A stretch of 64,000 bases of DNA, taken from the NCBI GenBank assembly GCA_038380435.1, contig JAWZYU010000009.1, positions 60,417,901 to 60,481,900 of the forward strand. The letters are read 5' to 3'. The translations under genes were made by a program, and so were the position numbers. A model generated the notes under the pieces. That model was given only the letters and a program-made list of their open reading frames with translations. It ran no database searches and was not told where the DNA came from. Source of the stretch: Ryuthela nishihirai. Its lineage: Eukaryota > Arthropoda > Arachnida > Araneae > Heptathelidae. Positions 47,522 through 58,615 of the stretch are shown here, piece by piece (the first letter of the stretch is position 1; every line of letters begins with the position of its first letter).

Positions 47522-47818
47522 CCAGTTGGTTTATATGGTCAGCACCAGGACCCTGTGTGGTTGACCACTCCTCAGCAGGGTAGAAAAAAAAGAAAAGTAG
47601 CCATAGTTGTCCAGATCAGTAGGCCACACTAATCTGGCAGCCCTCCCCTTCCGTTCACTTCCACAAGAGAGTATCTCTTTTGAAAATTACTAACGGTCCG
47701 CACCACGAGAAGGCGGGGTCGGACATTAGGTGCTAGGCCTGGCCGGTTCTATGCATCATCACAGGGGATTGGTGCATAGCTCTCCTTCCAGTGACTACCT
47801 AACTACCATTTACAGACC

Positions 47819-47829
47819 GTAATAATATT
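47819..47829 (+). repeat. Target-site duplication, RTE copy 2, right
   Basis: Second copy of the 11-mer 'gtaataatatt' at 29,326-29,336. Confidence 0.9.
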
Positions 47830-48079
47830 AGAATCAAAAACATAAGAAGTGTCTATATGGTAGGACTTAAAGACGAAATTAAACTGACGTCATAAATTTG
47901 TTCCCCTGGCTTTCTATTATGGGAGGTGTTGGCCAAAACTCTTTGTGAGCTATAAATTGGTCAGATACCTATTTGGTGTATAGCTTTCCTGCGACTGTTA
48001 TGATAGGTAAATAGATAAACACAGAGAGCTGAGCGAGTTCGTTTTTGGGCAGATAGTTGGTGCAAGGAAGATGAGGCGC

Positions 48080-49320
48080 TCCATGTATACGGCTGCTGAA
48101 AGTCTGGGATTTCCGCATGTGACCGTCATGCATGTGCACCAATACTACATCAAAACAGAAAAACTTGCAGCTACTTGGTAAAATGGGGTCTTAACCAGGC
48201 TGATGATGTTTGAAATGAGCATCGCCTCTCCCATATAATAACATCGTAATATAGGGCCACAGTGTAGATTATAACATTGTCATTCAACCACGGGGCAGCT
48301 ATGAAGGTTTGTGTAAAGACCATTCGATGTACGATGTACGATGGCACGACTGGGCTATGCAGCCAACGTTGGTCACTGGACAATGAGACTGCAGTCAGTG
48401 ACACATAGCCCAGTGAACAAAGTACCATTTGCCAATAAACCTGCAAGACTGGAAAAGCGTAACTTGGTCCGACGAATCGAGGTTTCAACTACAACATGTT
48501 GACACTAGGTTGTGTGTGGCATAAACTACGTGAGGCCATGAGCTCCAACTCTCAAGTGGGGTGTTACATGACAGTGGAGGTGGTGTAACGTTCTAAGACA
48601 TATTTATGTGAGCCACCTTGGAGCTTCTTGAACTTATTGAGCCACCATCACCGCACAAGGCTATGTTGATGCACTCTCAAACAACCTACGCCTATTCATT
48701 CATGTATATCAATTTCCCAGACAGGGATACCTTCTTTCAACAAGAAAAGGCAAGTCTCATTGCTCCCATTTGGTGACGAACTGGTTGAGGGAGCATTCCA
48801 ATGAGTTCACAACCCTCAAATAGTCCTCTCCCTCTCCGAATTTAAACCTTATTGAGCATCTGTGGGGAATCGAATGGTCTTTACACAACCTACGCCTATT
48901 CATTCATGTATATCAATTTCCCAGACAGGGATACCTTCTTTCAACAAGACAAGGCAAGTCTCATTGCTCCGATTTGGTGAAGAACTGGTTGAGGGGGCAT
49001 TCCAATGAGTTCACAACCCTCAAATAGGTTACAACCCTCAAATAGGCAACCCTCAATAAGGTTTAAATTCGGAGAGGGAGAGGACCATTTTGGTCCTCTC
49101 CCTCTCCGAATTTAAACCTTATTGAACATCTGTGGGGCAATGCATTGGAGTCCGCAACCCACAACTGGTAACGTCTAAGTGCTTTACGGACGGCTGTCCT
49201 GTAATCATGACCCTCAATACCACCCAAAATCTTTCGAATACCATAGACGCCATGCCACGACATGTTGCTGTGGTTGTGAGGGCGAATATACACATTATTA
49301 CGTGGTTGTGTATAATAAAT
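48080..49320 (+). pseudogene. Tc1-type transposase remnant, rearranged
   Basis: Plus-strand frames follow the Tc1 order: MKVCVKTIRC (48,294, helix-turn-helix end), LQDWKSVTWSDESRFQLQHV with a shift (48,445-48,500, first catalytic Asp in WSDES), VWHKLREAMSSNSQVG (48,517), QQEKASLIAPIW-like text where the QDNAP block is eroded (48,740), SNEFTTLK (48,800), SPSPNLNLIEHLWG (48,830-48,870), then IEHLWGNALESA (49,120-49,155) and TPCHDMLLWL (49,250). The segment 48,660-48,870 is partly repeated at 48,885-49,030, followed by a perfect foldback. Many stops. Terminal repeats not found. Confidence 0.8.
49053..49125. repeat. Perfect 35-bp inverted repeat (foldback) in the Tc1 remnant
   Basis: Arms 49,053-49,087 and 49,091-49,125 are exact reverse complements around a 3-base 'ttt' loop. 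The right arm is normal Tc1 coding text ('ctctccgaatttaaacctta', also at 48,834-48,853); the left arm is its inverted copy. Confidence 0.95.
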
Positions 49321-49512
49321 TGTCCTTTCAGTGTATAAGTAACTTTCTAAAAAAATTCCCGAAAGTTTTTATTTGGAACAGGTGGACAAATGACACCGAA
49401 CTTTCGTTATATGGTATGATAGAGCGAATTATGCTTCTAATGACCCTGAATTCCTCTCCTGTGCTGAATATTGTTACTTTCGTATTTAACGCCTCTGTAA
49501 CATAATCGTAAC

Positions 49513-50395
49513 ACAGAGTGTCCAAAAAGTCTCTTTACTTAAAGATTGCGAACTTATTACACGAAAGAGATTACACTTACGTATCAAATTAGTACAAGTA
49601 TATTTTCTACATATGTTGTGGAATACTGATGCAGTTCACAACAGATGTTAGAAATGTTCACTGTTCTCTTGCAGGCGCAGTTGCACATATTCCGTGACAT
49701 GCATCACAACATTGGGTCAGTAATTGTATCTATTGACTGTAGAATTTTCTGATTCATGTCATTAAATATCCAGGGATTATTTCCGTAGACTATTTGCTTA
49801 AAGTAAACCCACAGAAAATATCAGGAGACTTCATGTAAGGCAATGGAATTTTCTACAGTCCAAATTTGTATATTCTGGGAGTTGATGTATCCATTTAGGT
49901 GGAAACATGCTTCATCTGGGAAGAAAGTCTTATTTGGAATGGATACATTGTTGCGAATGAATTTATGAAACCACCAGCAATAATGAAGGTGCTTACCTGA
50001 TTCTGGCCGTTTAGTTTCTGCACCACCTTTACTCGGTACGCACATAACTTCAAATGTTTTATAACGTTATGTACAGCCTATCGTCCGCAGAACCAGTGTC
50101 ATCAAATCGGCGAATAAGTTGGTACAGTGCGACTTTACTTAGTGCCAGAATATCATGATATTTGTGCCTTCATATCAAACGTGATCATTTCACCGCATTT
50201 AAAACCCATTCTTGACTGACTGAACTTCAGCTCCCTTTCCCAAGGTTCCTAACAGGTTGCATCACTTGCCCATGGTTCTGGACATTTTTACAGGGTTACC
50301 AACTCTTTCAGAGTAAAGCATGGTTGCACAACTGGTATAATAAAGTTCGAGTATATTTTCAGGCATTGAGTAAAGGGACTTTTTGCACACTCTGT
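49513..50395 (-). mobile_element. Mariner-type element, decayed, 883 bp
   Basis: Inverted ends 'acagagtgtccaaaaagtct' (49,513) and, on the other strand from 50,395, 'acagagtgtgcaaaaagtcc' differ at few positions over about 30 bp. On the minus strand a transposase piece reads FIRNNVSIPNKTFFPDEACF (about 49,960-49,901) and HLNGYINSQN: the first-Asp block of a mariner/Tc1-type DDE enzyme (normally FSDEAWFHLxGYVNSQN). The rest of the enzyme is lost or broken. Confidence 0.82.
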
Positions 50396-50904
50396 ATAAT
50401 AACCTAATATATTAACATGATCGTCTCTCCAACCTCCTTTTAACGAATAAAGCGCCATTACCAATTAAATGTTTATATTAAATCTAATAATTTCCCTTCC
50501 AAAGTGTTACTCTCCTTCCAATTCCACAAAATAACCAAAATTCTTACAAAAGCCTGTAACGATTAAAACGACATAAAGAGACTGAAAGATTCCTGCATGT
50601 TTCTATATCTAGAGATTAGTAAAAAAATTACAAAAATAAAACGTACTCTTACCTCAACTTTCTCTGAGCCCTTGGGATCCTTTTTCACTTGGCCATTTCA
50701 CCCATGGTATGTAAAAAAGGGTCACTCAGAGATAAAACACGCCAACACACTGTGTCATAAAATTTTGAATATCTATCGTGAATATTTTGCTTATAATATT
50801 TGTTTAAAACTTGCCATTTTCAAATTTTAAGGCTCTCTAACGATGGAAATTTAAATAATAGAAATTAATATAATATATAAATAAAATTTTAATAATAATA
50901 TAAA
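50396..50904. other. Gene-less AT-rich stretch
   Basis: No feature supported. The 77-codon frame at 50,597-50,830 has no motif. Confidence 0.55.
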
Positions 50905-51115
50905 AACCTTAACTGGCATAGTGGTTAGGCAGCTAGCGACTGTTCCAGCAGGGCAAACTTTGTGTGTTGTGTTAGCTCTAACTAAGGCAGTGGTCAGCAG
51001 TGACTTCGGTCGTAGTAGGGCATGTCCTTGTATGAGAAGTCCTGTATTAAGCTAGGAGTAGCTTCTAGGATTCTTCTCTGTGCTATATGTCGCAAATAAT
51101 AAAAAAAAAATTATT
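50905..51115 (+). repeat. Probable tRNA-derived SINE (SINE-C)
   Basis: It starts with a box A-like 'tggcatagtggttaggcagc', then about 150 bases of GC-richer body, and ends in an A-rich tail 'aataataaaaaaaaaa'. Box B is eroded. Only one copy is seen here, so family status is inferred from the structure. Confidence 0.5.
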
Positions 51116-51484
51116 GAAATGTGAATTGCAAAATCTTATTTCGCAACCATTCAACTCAAAGTCAATTTTTCAACTATTTATTTTAACCAAAAGAATTGAA
51201 TTTTTATAGAATAACGTCGTATAGACAGACGACAAAATGAAAGTATTAATTTGTTTTCGAAAAGGAGATAAAAATATTAAATCGCGACAGAAGAGAAATT
51301 CACGGAAAACTTAATCATTTACTCTTGACGAGATTTGATTATTTTTTCTAATATAAACTGCAATATGGCAACAGACACTTGACTCTGTTTCCAAAAACAT
51401 CTTCTGCCTTAAAACATTTGTCTAAAACACGCCTGTCCAACCCACATTTCATAAAAACCATATCTGAATTTGGTTCCTTTCTTC
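51116..51484. other. Gene-less AT-rich stretch
   Basis: Nothing that I can support. Confidence 0.55.
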
Positions 51485-51715
51485 CAAGGCCGGATATAGG
51501 CAGGAGGAAGTCAATGGGGCCATGGCTCCTTCTTTCAGAATGCGAATAATGGTAAAAGGGGCAAAAATTATGAAACTTAATATTTCATGCATTTAAAAAA
51601 AAACGTTTTAAAACACCGTAAAATGCAGGGGTAAATATTAGGTTGCAGTCAGTAGGGGAAAATGTTATATTGCATCAAGTGTCTAGTCACCACCCTTTAA
51701 CATTGTTTGACTCGA
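51485..51715 (+). repeat. hAT-like nonautonomous repeat
   Basis: It begins 'aaggccggatataggcagga', contains 'ggggccatggctcc' and an AT-rich centre with 'catgcattt', matching the copies at 8.0, 56.35 and 63.4 kb. Confidence 0.5.
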
Positions 51716-53750
51716 TTATATATAACAATAAACGATTTTGTCAATTCATAGCACACATTAAAATGTAATTTTTTTACTTTTTAATGAATATATTTTCTTA
51801 ATTCTCTAAAAATATGTTGTTTTTTGTTTTCAATATTTATTACTCATTAGAAATCTAAAAGTATGTTTACGTTTCTAAGTAGAATTTTTTCCTCCGGTCT
51901 TTAGGAATATTGTTTTTTTTTCTTTGCTAGTGGTTTTTATACGTTTGGGTTGGACGAGCCTTGTCTGAGATATAAATGCATAAAATATAAATTTCTACGT
52001 CGCACTATATACCAGCTGATTTTTCCCCTTTAGATCTTTATTTATTAAATTGAACAAATGCATAACTTTTCAAGAATTTCGTCAAGAATTGGAAACAAAA
52101 ACTCATACTTAAAACCGCTCTCCCTTTTTTTCACTGCAGTCAATCACAGATCCTAAACTCTGCACTTACGAACTACACAGCAAATGATCGAATATGTCCG
52201 TCGAATGTTGTTTGCGTTTTGATCGATCAGACTCGGTTCGGCTAGAAACCTGGAGCCGCAAGACAAAATAGCGTTAGGTAAGGGAATGTGCTGTGCAATA
52301 CCTACGTCACCATGTGAACATCGGCAGCAATTTATCTAAGGTAACAAATGACGCAGATTCAGCAGCGCTGTAGACAAAGCTGCTGATGTCCACAAGACAT
52401 TTCACAGAACGTACAAGAGACTTCCACATTAAAGGCGTGTGTTTCTCGAGAAGTTTTCTCTTTCTTTGACATACACCAGTTCAGCGAAGGAGAGGAATGC
52501 TTTTTCTAAATACAAAAAAATTGCTTCTCTTTCGGTGAGAAAAAGAGAAATGGCGAGCAGTAACGAGTCTTTCAAGGATTACAGTTAAGAAGGTATAAAT
52601 GTGTGAGCCAAGCCTGGTCATTACCCGCCGATGAAAAAATATAGTAGTCGGAGAAGAATATCCCTTAATGCTCCCCATGCACTTCGCTTAATACACATCA
52701 TCCGCTACCTAACGGCTTTTCCTGACATAGAAATCTGAAAGAAGGGACCTGAAAAGATGCAGCTATTCTTAGCAACTGTTTATTTCCCTACTTTTTCATT
52801 TATTTTGTTTTTCTATTTCGATCGTTTGGCTTAAATAAAGGAGAGATAGTTTGGGAGGATATTTATCCTTGAAAAAGCCGAGATAATTGTTGGCTCTAAT
52901 TTGAAAGTCTTTTCTTTAAACAGCAGGATTTTTAAGATAAAACTGGTTATATGCCATTCTGGGAACAATTTACGCTATTATTTATGAAAAAAAATCGCTT
53001 ACTAAGATCTGTTCAAGGAGAAAAATGAAGCATAATTATTCTAATTTGCATATTCACGTGTAAAAATCGATCATGGCGGTCTGGTCTTTTGGTTTATGAC
53101 TATTCAGACCACAGAGATTTAGCGTGTAATTCGAGTCATATTCAGATATTTCTGATGTGTAATAATTTAAAAATTTCTCCGTCATTTTCAGTTGTGGCTT
53201 ATGATTGTCTGACATATTAGACTATGATGAATACTAATCTCGTATTAAATAAACTTTTTTGGTTTTTCACTCAATTTCCTAACTGTATGAGATATTGTTA
53301 CAATTATTGAGAGAACGTATTACTTGTGTGCCTCACAAAAACCTACAGTTTTTTGGTTTTCACTCAATTTACACTCTTTTTGGTTTCAGGCATTATCTAG
53401 ACCAGTAGTAGTCAAATTCAAATCATATAGAGGCCAAATCAGTTGCTTCTTAATATATGGCGGGCTGCATTTTATTATAAACCATAATAAGTGAAATATA
53501 GTTACCATTTTGTTGTTTAAGTACTTAAATCTACTTGTTTTCAATACCAAAATATAAGCCTAAATTTAATAATTAGTGCTTTATCTTCGGTTGAACGAAG
53601 TCATATTCTGTATACTCGCGTGAGATCATCGCAATCTCCAAGGTAGTAAGCCACTGTTCGTTACCTTGATTATGAGAGAATATATTGCTTGTAGGTCTCA
53701 CAAAATGACTTCGAGGAAAGAGTATTTGAGTCCTTTCTTTGATATAGAGT
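51716..53750. other. Gene-less stretch
   Basis: No gene supported. The frame 52,481-52,678 (minus, 65 codons) shows no motif. A duplicated phrase 'ttttttggttttcactcaat' occurs near 53,253 and 53,346, a local repeat of about 25 bp. Confidence 0.5.
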
Positions 53751-53945
53751 AGGGGTTCTCAACATGGGATACGCAGTAAAATATTTGGGGTACGCCTTGA
53801 GAGCTCAGACGTCGTTAGATCTAATAGCAAAGTAAAAATACTCATCGTTATACTTTAACTATAGTTTTATCTATCTATATAAGTGGTACGCCATTTACAT
53901 ACACATTTCCAGGGGTACGTGAAACATAAAAGGTGGGGAACATCT
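53751..53945 (+). mobile_element. hAT-like MITE, second copy
   Basis: Same element as 10,841-11,021: 'aggggttctcaac' start, central 'ttttatctatctata', 'gtacgccatttacata' and the 'cataaaaggtggggaac' end. It is slightly longer than the first copy because it keeps 'gcagtaaaatatttggggta'. Confidence 0.65.
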
Positions 53946-54184
53946 GATCTAGACTATATTGTACTCCTTTTCAATGGGTACCATTTCAATTAAATATATT
54001 TGTGTTTTGTTCGATTTTAACACCTGTGTCTATATTTATTTTTATTCTAGCTCTTAATATGCCGCCAAAAGTTTGGCACGAAACGAATTTTATTCTCCAG
54101 CAGCTTACTCCGTTGATAACTTCGCCGTTCACGAATTATAACCAAGAAAGCCGTAGAGAGACCAGCGACAGGGACGAAACATAG

Positions 54185-54375
54185 GATATAATTTCGGGGG
54201 TGGAGGAGAATTTAGTTGGGGGGGGGGATAAGTTTCGGGAAGGGTTCGAGAATTAATTTATTCTCATGGGGGTGGGGGGAGTCTGAGAATAAGACTTGAG
54301 TAGGGTTTCCTAATTACTAAAATATCCCACTGAGCAAGAAAGGTTAAAATGATATTCTGCATGGAATTAAATTTT
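54185..54375 (+). repeat. Dispersed repeat, family shared with 7.8 kb
   Basis: Homologous to the reverse complement of 7,740-7,925; it has long G-runs at 54,200-54,230 and 54,268-54,280. Function unknown. Confidence 0.5.
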
Positions 54376-54619
54376 ACAGTTTTGTTATTTTTTTAATCCA
54401 TTTTAGTGTCGGACATAAAATATGAGGCTAAAATAAAATTATAGAAAGAAGGACTGTTTTGGATTTCAAAGAAGGTAGACAAGTTTGAGATTTCGCACGA
54501 CGACCGGATTTTGGGGGGAGGGACCCTCTGTGCCTCCCTGACCCCACTCCCCTGTCGCATCCCCATCATCGTTGATAGATCATCTACATTCACAAAGACA
54601 TTCGGGGATCTAAACTTGT

Positions 54620-54723
54620 TTAAGTACTTAAATTTTTTATCCCCAAAAACATCCCCAAAAAATCCCCAAAAAAGTAGCTGCTCGAAAAAAATCCCCAAAA
54701 AAAGTAGCTGCTCGAATTTTTAG
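54620..54723 (+). repeat. Short tandem repeat with AATCCCCAAAAA units
   Basis: Several 'atccccaaaaa' units, two of them extended by 'agtagctgctcgaa' to form a 28-30-bp tandem pair (54,660-54,717). It produces a chance repetitive frame. Confidence 0.75.
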
Positions 54724-54725
54724 CC

Positions 54726-56339
54726 CTACACGGCTCACATAAAGGGAACACTCAAGCTAAATTTGGGATCCATCTGCCAAATGTCCGAGAAAACACAGAA
54801 TGCCGAAATCAGTAATGAGGCCACTGGTAATGAGAGAGTACTCTGATATCAGCACGCCATACATGACACACATGTGTTCTCTCAGTGTCTATACGTGGTT
54901 TCGCTGTCCGTTCATTCACCCTCAGTTCACCCGGATATGGCTCCTATGTATTATGATATTTTTGCTAATGTACGAAACATTTTCATCTATTTGGTAATCC
55001 CAGTCGCCCAGCAAAACGTTGCTCCAACCACTCACAAGCTGAAACTACACGCAGCAATCTAATGTTACTTCCCACTCTTAAGATAAACGACGGTATCAAA
55101 GGAGGAGTCACCTATGCAAGTTACAAATCAAAAGTATAAGTAAAATTCAAAGTATAAATAATAAAAAAGTATAAATAATCTTAAGTGGCCGAACCAATTG
55201 AATAAAAAAATTTGAAGTTTAAGACTATATATATATACAGTATAACAAGGAGGAAGTAAGGAATAGTTTGCTTAAAAGTTGGAATGAGCAAGAAAATGAA
55301 ATATATTTCTAAATATTTTATATCTAAAAAACTCTTACTGTTTAAACCACATTGTACAACTTAACCTGAAAAGAGGCAGAAAAAAAATCACTAGGTGAAT
55401 GGTTGAAGTAATCTCTTAATTTGCTTATTAAGGTAAAAAAATCATATTTCATCTCACGAATGTCACACGGACGCCATCACGAGCTAAAGGGTTAGAAAAA
55501 TGCATGTGTGATATCAAAATTTTTAATGCTAAGAAGGTCTAAAATGGAATAATGTTAGAATTTGGAAAATAAGGCGACTTGAATGGGAATGCAAAAATGG
55601 TTGTTACAAAAATATTATCGGGTTTATAACCAGATATTAGCAGTCTTAACACAAAGTTTTATACGTGATGTCGTCTACGAAACTTTTAAAAATAGGAACT
55701 GTTGCAAAAAATTAAATTTTGTTCCATTAGTGGTAGAGCAAATGATTTTCCTTTAGCAGAAAATGAAAACTTTGTTCAAATAAGCAATGATGTGAAAATG
55801 AATTTTCATTAAATTTATTATTGCAATAATTATTCAGTTGCTCAGTACTTTGCAAGAATTAGAACATGACAGAAATCTGAGAGTGCTAAAATTAATGTTG
55901 CATGTTATTAACGACAAGTTTATGAAATGAAATAGGCAGTTGCGTTCGTGGTATACCGATGAATATCATATGATTCGAGCTATAATGGTAGAATTAGGAT
56001 TATTTGAAGGAACGTACGAATATACACCGATTTGGCATCAAGATGACATGCTGTTTAGCTGCTCAATGAGAACAACAGACATCTTGGCAGTTACTGAAAA
56101 TTTCTTAATTTGAAGCAGTGTGACCAGTTCTGAAAACAAGATAGAATTAAAAAGTCTTTCAAAAGTCACAATGCTCACTTCTCAACCCTTCATAATCCTT
56201 CTGCGCCAAGCATTGACAATTATGGTAATCATGAAAATAATGTCCACTACTGGCGTTATATCGTCGGTAACATCTTATTCAAAGAAGTTTACTCTAAGAA
56301 CAGATGATTTGTTTATCAATAAAAATACCATATGCGATA
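54726..56339. other. Gene-less stretch
   Basis: No gene that I can name. 55,950-56,110 keeps short open text (EYTPIWHQDDMLFSCSMRTT on the plus strand) that looks coding-like but matches no family I know. Confidence 0.45.
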
Positions 56340-56595
56340 CATGCAGGGTCGGATGTAGGGGATGAACTTTCAGAATGACAGTAAGGGTAAAATAGGCAAA
56401 AAAAAACTATTAAACTTAAATATATTTCATTCATTTTCCGAGAATTTTTATAGACTTCTAAGAAGGAGGGGAAAATATTATTTTCAATGGAAATCCAGTC
56501 TTTTGCCCTTAGCCCCTCCTTTTACATTTTTCGGGCTCAACTGTGCATCTTGCCCCCTCCCTCCATTTCTTTTATAAACCCGAGTCTGGATGCAT
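56340..56595 (+). repeat. hAT-like nonautonomous repeat
   Basis: Begins 'gcagggtcggatgtagggga' and ends 'acccgagtctggatgcatg'. The centre with 'catttcattcattt' and GC-rich flanks matches the family at 8.0, 51.5 and 63.4 kb. Confidence 0.5.
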
Positions 56596-57159
56596 GTAAG
56601 TGTTTTGCATTTTTTGTACGTTTTTGAATAAAACAGATTTATTTATCAACAAAATTACTTATTAATGCAATGAATGAAATTCCTTCAAATTTTTTGTAAG
56701 TTTTTCGATAATCGGATTAAAATTACTTGTGGAAATACATAATAATGCATTTAAAAGTTCATCAGTTAATCTTGATCCGGGGATGGTGGGGGGGATTATG
56801 GTAATGTATTAATTTATTTTAAAAAAATCTGAAGTCACAAGGGCCGTAGTTTGGCCATGCCTATTTTACATAGATTATGAATCTATAAATGAAGCTGAGG
56901 ATGTGAGGATGTTTTAAAATTAATCTGTTGAATGCTTGATTCTTGAAATTAATTGGCTTTCTCATTTGGGTTCTTATAACTGTAACAGAGGTGCTTCACA
57001 GGATTTTGGAGAAATGATTTACAAAACAAGCTAATTGTTGACAATTACGGTAATTATGAAAATAGAGTCGACTGGCGGCACTATACCGTCGGCAAGATTT
57101 GATTTAAATAGCTTACTCCAAGAATCGATGATTTATTTATAATTTATTATATATACATT
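56596..57159. other. Gene-less AT-rich stretch
   Basis: No gene. 57,033-57,136 resembles 56,211-56,320 (see findings). Confidence 0.5.
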
Positions 57160-58615
57160 CAAAACTCTTGGGCCAAACTTTAAGGGGTGATAGAATACAC
57201 CTAAACAAGCACTTTTCGTCATACAATGCATGGTCGGAAATCAAGGGGTGAAGCACTAGAGGTTAGCAGTTACTGTGTCAGGAAATGAAGAGACACAAGA
57301 ATGACAGAAGAGGTTTGAAACAATTGCAGAAATTGCAGAACAGAAAGTACAGAATTTTATCGAACAAATTACAGAAACTGCTCAAAAGAGCGACCGCCAA
57401 CATTAATGCAGGCTTCACACCTTCGACGTAGTGATCGGCGTACATGGGCGAAAACACCAGGCATTTCTCGTACAGCGGCAATAAAAATTCTGGAAACAAG
57501 GTCCTCATTGGAATCTATGGGGCTATCGTAGATGAGGCTTTTCACATGGCCCCATAGGAAAAATTCCACACATGAGAGATTGGGCGATCGTGGTGGCCAA
57601 ACGATGGGACCACTCTGACCAATCCATCGTCCTGGAAATGTTGCATCCAAGGCGTTCCGCACTTCCACGCTGAAATGGGATGGCGCACCGTCGTGTTGGA
57701 ACCACATAAGTGTTTGAATGTTTGCTGGAACAGGGTTCAGTAAATCTGGCAAGACGTCTTGTAAAAATACGATGTACGTTCTCCCTTTCAGTCGGGCTGG
57801 CAGAAAGTATGGGCCAATCAAATGGTCATGGAGGATTCCAGCCAAATATTTATGGAGAAACGCCGCTGGTACGAATGTGGACGTATGGCATACGGATTAC
57901 TGGTGGCCCACACATGTGAATTGTGGGTATTAAAATCCCCTCACGTGTAAAGGTTCATTTGTCAGTGAATACGACGTGCATCAAAGTCCGGTTGCATTGT
58001 AGTCTGCTGCAGGAACCACTGTACAAAATTCACACGAGGCCGATAATCTGTAGGTGTCAAGGCGTGCACTCTCTGTGCATGGTAGGGGTGTAATCGTTCG
58101 TCTCGTAGAACTCGTCACACCGTCCATTGGGACACACTTACGACATGGGAAATTGCTCGTGTGCTACATTTGGGACTATATCCAACCCTACATAGAATTT
58201 CCTCTGTAACACGTGGCGTCCTCACAATCCTTGCACTCCCTGTATTCTGCAAGCCACTGACAAAAGAGCCCGTTTCGCACAGATACCGGTGCAATCGCTG
58301 AAAGGTTTTATGATCAGGCACGCCTCTGGTCGAAAAGCGCTCCTGGTACAGTCTTTGGACTTCCCTCGTATTCCCTTCTGCAGCTCCGTGCGTGAAATGC
58401 ACGTCAGCCTTCTTCTGATTCGTGAAACAATCCACCCTTCTGCAATCCACGGTAGAAATGACAACGAGTGCGAAAACCAGCGCTTATAAGTGTTCACTGG
58501 AAAGCGTCCTCAACGCTTCACCGCTTGAGTTCCGACCATGCATTGTATGACGAAAAGTCCTTGTTTAGGTGTGTTCTATCACCCCTTAAAGTTTGGTCCA
58601 AGAGTTTTAAATCAC
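57160..58615 (-). mobile_element. Mariner-like element, near full length (1.46 kb)
   Basis: Inverted terminal repeats of about 95 bp: left 'ttcaaaactcttgggccaaa' (57,160) to about 57,255 and right 58,510-58,612, nearly identical apart from scattered changes. Between them a minus-strand transposase spans the full length. It is the same transposase type as the deletion derivatives at 6.7 and 28.0 kb but a distinct subfamily, as the terminal repeats differ. Confidence 0.88.
57369..58450 (-). pseudogene. Mariner-like transposase, broken
   Basis: Order on the minus strand: N-terminal helix-turn-helix domain (58,430-58,115; ADVHFTHGAAEGN, PDHKTFQRLHRYLCETGSF, then STRAISHVVSVSQWTV), the first catalytic Asp in FTDK with a TGA directly after (57,955-57,957), a frameshift near 57,860, then a 158-codon frame with GILHDHLIGPYFLPARL, the second Asp in WFQHDGAPSHF (about 57,700) and FPGRWIGQSGPIVWPPRSPN. 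The third acidic residue reads Glu (CVEFFLWGH) where the 6.7-kb copy has Asp, and SPD has become SPN. Ends RSFEQFL. Inactive as it stands. Confidence 0.88.

Noticed and set aside
54393..54698. 101-codon minus-strand frame with repeated FFGDVFGDK-like text
   Set aside because: It runs through the AATCCCCAAAAA tandem repeat; the pattern is produced by the repeat.
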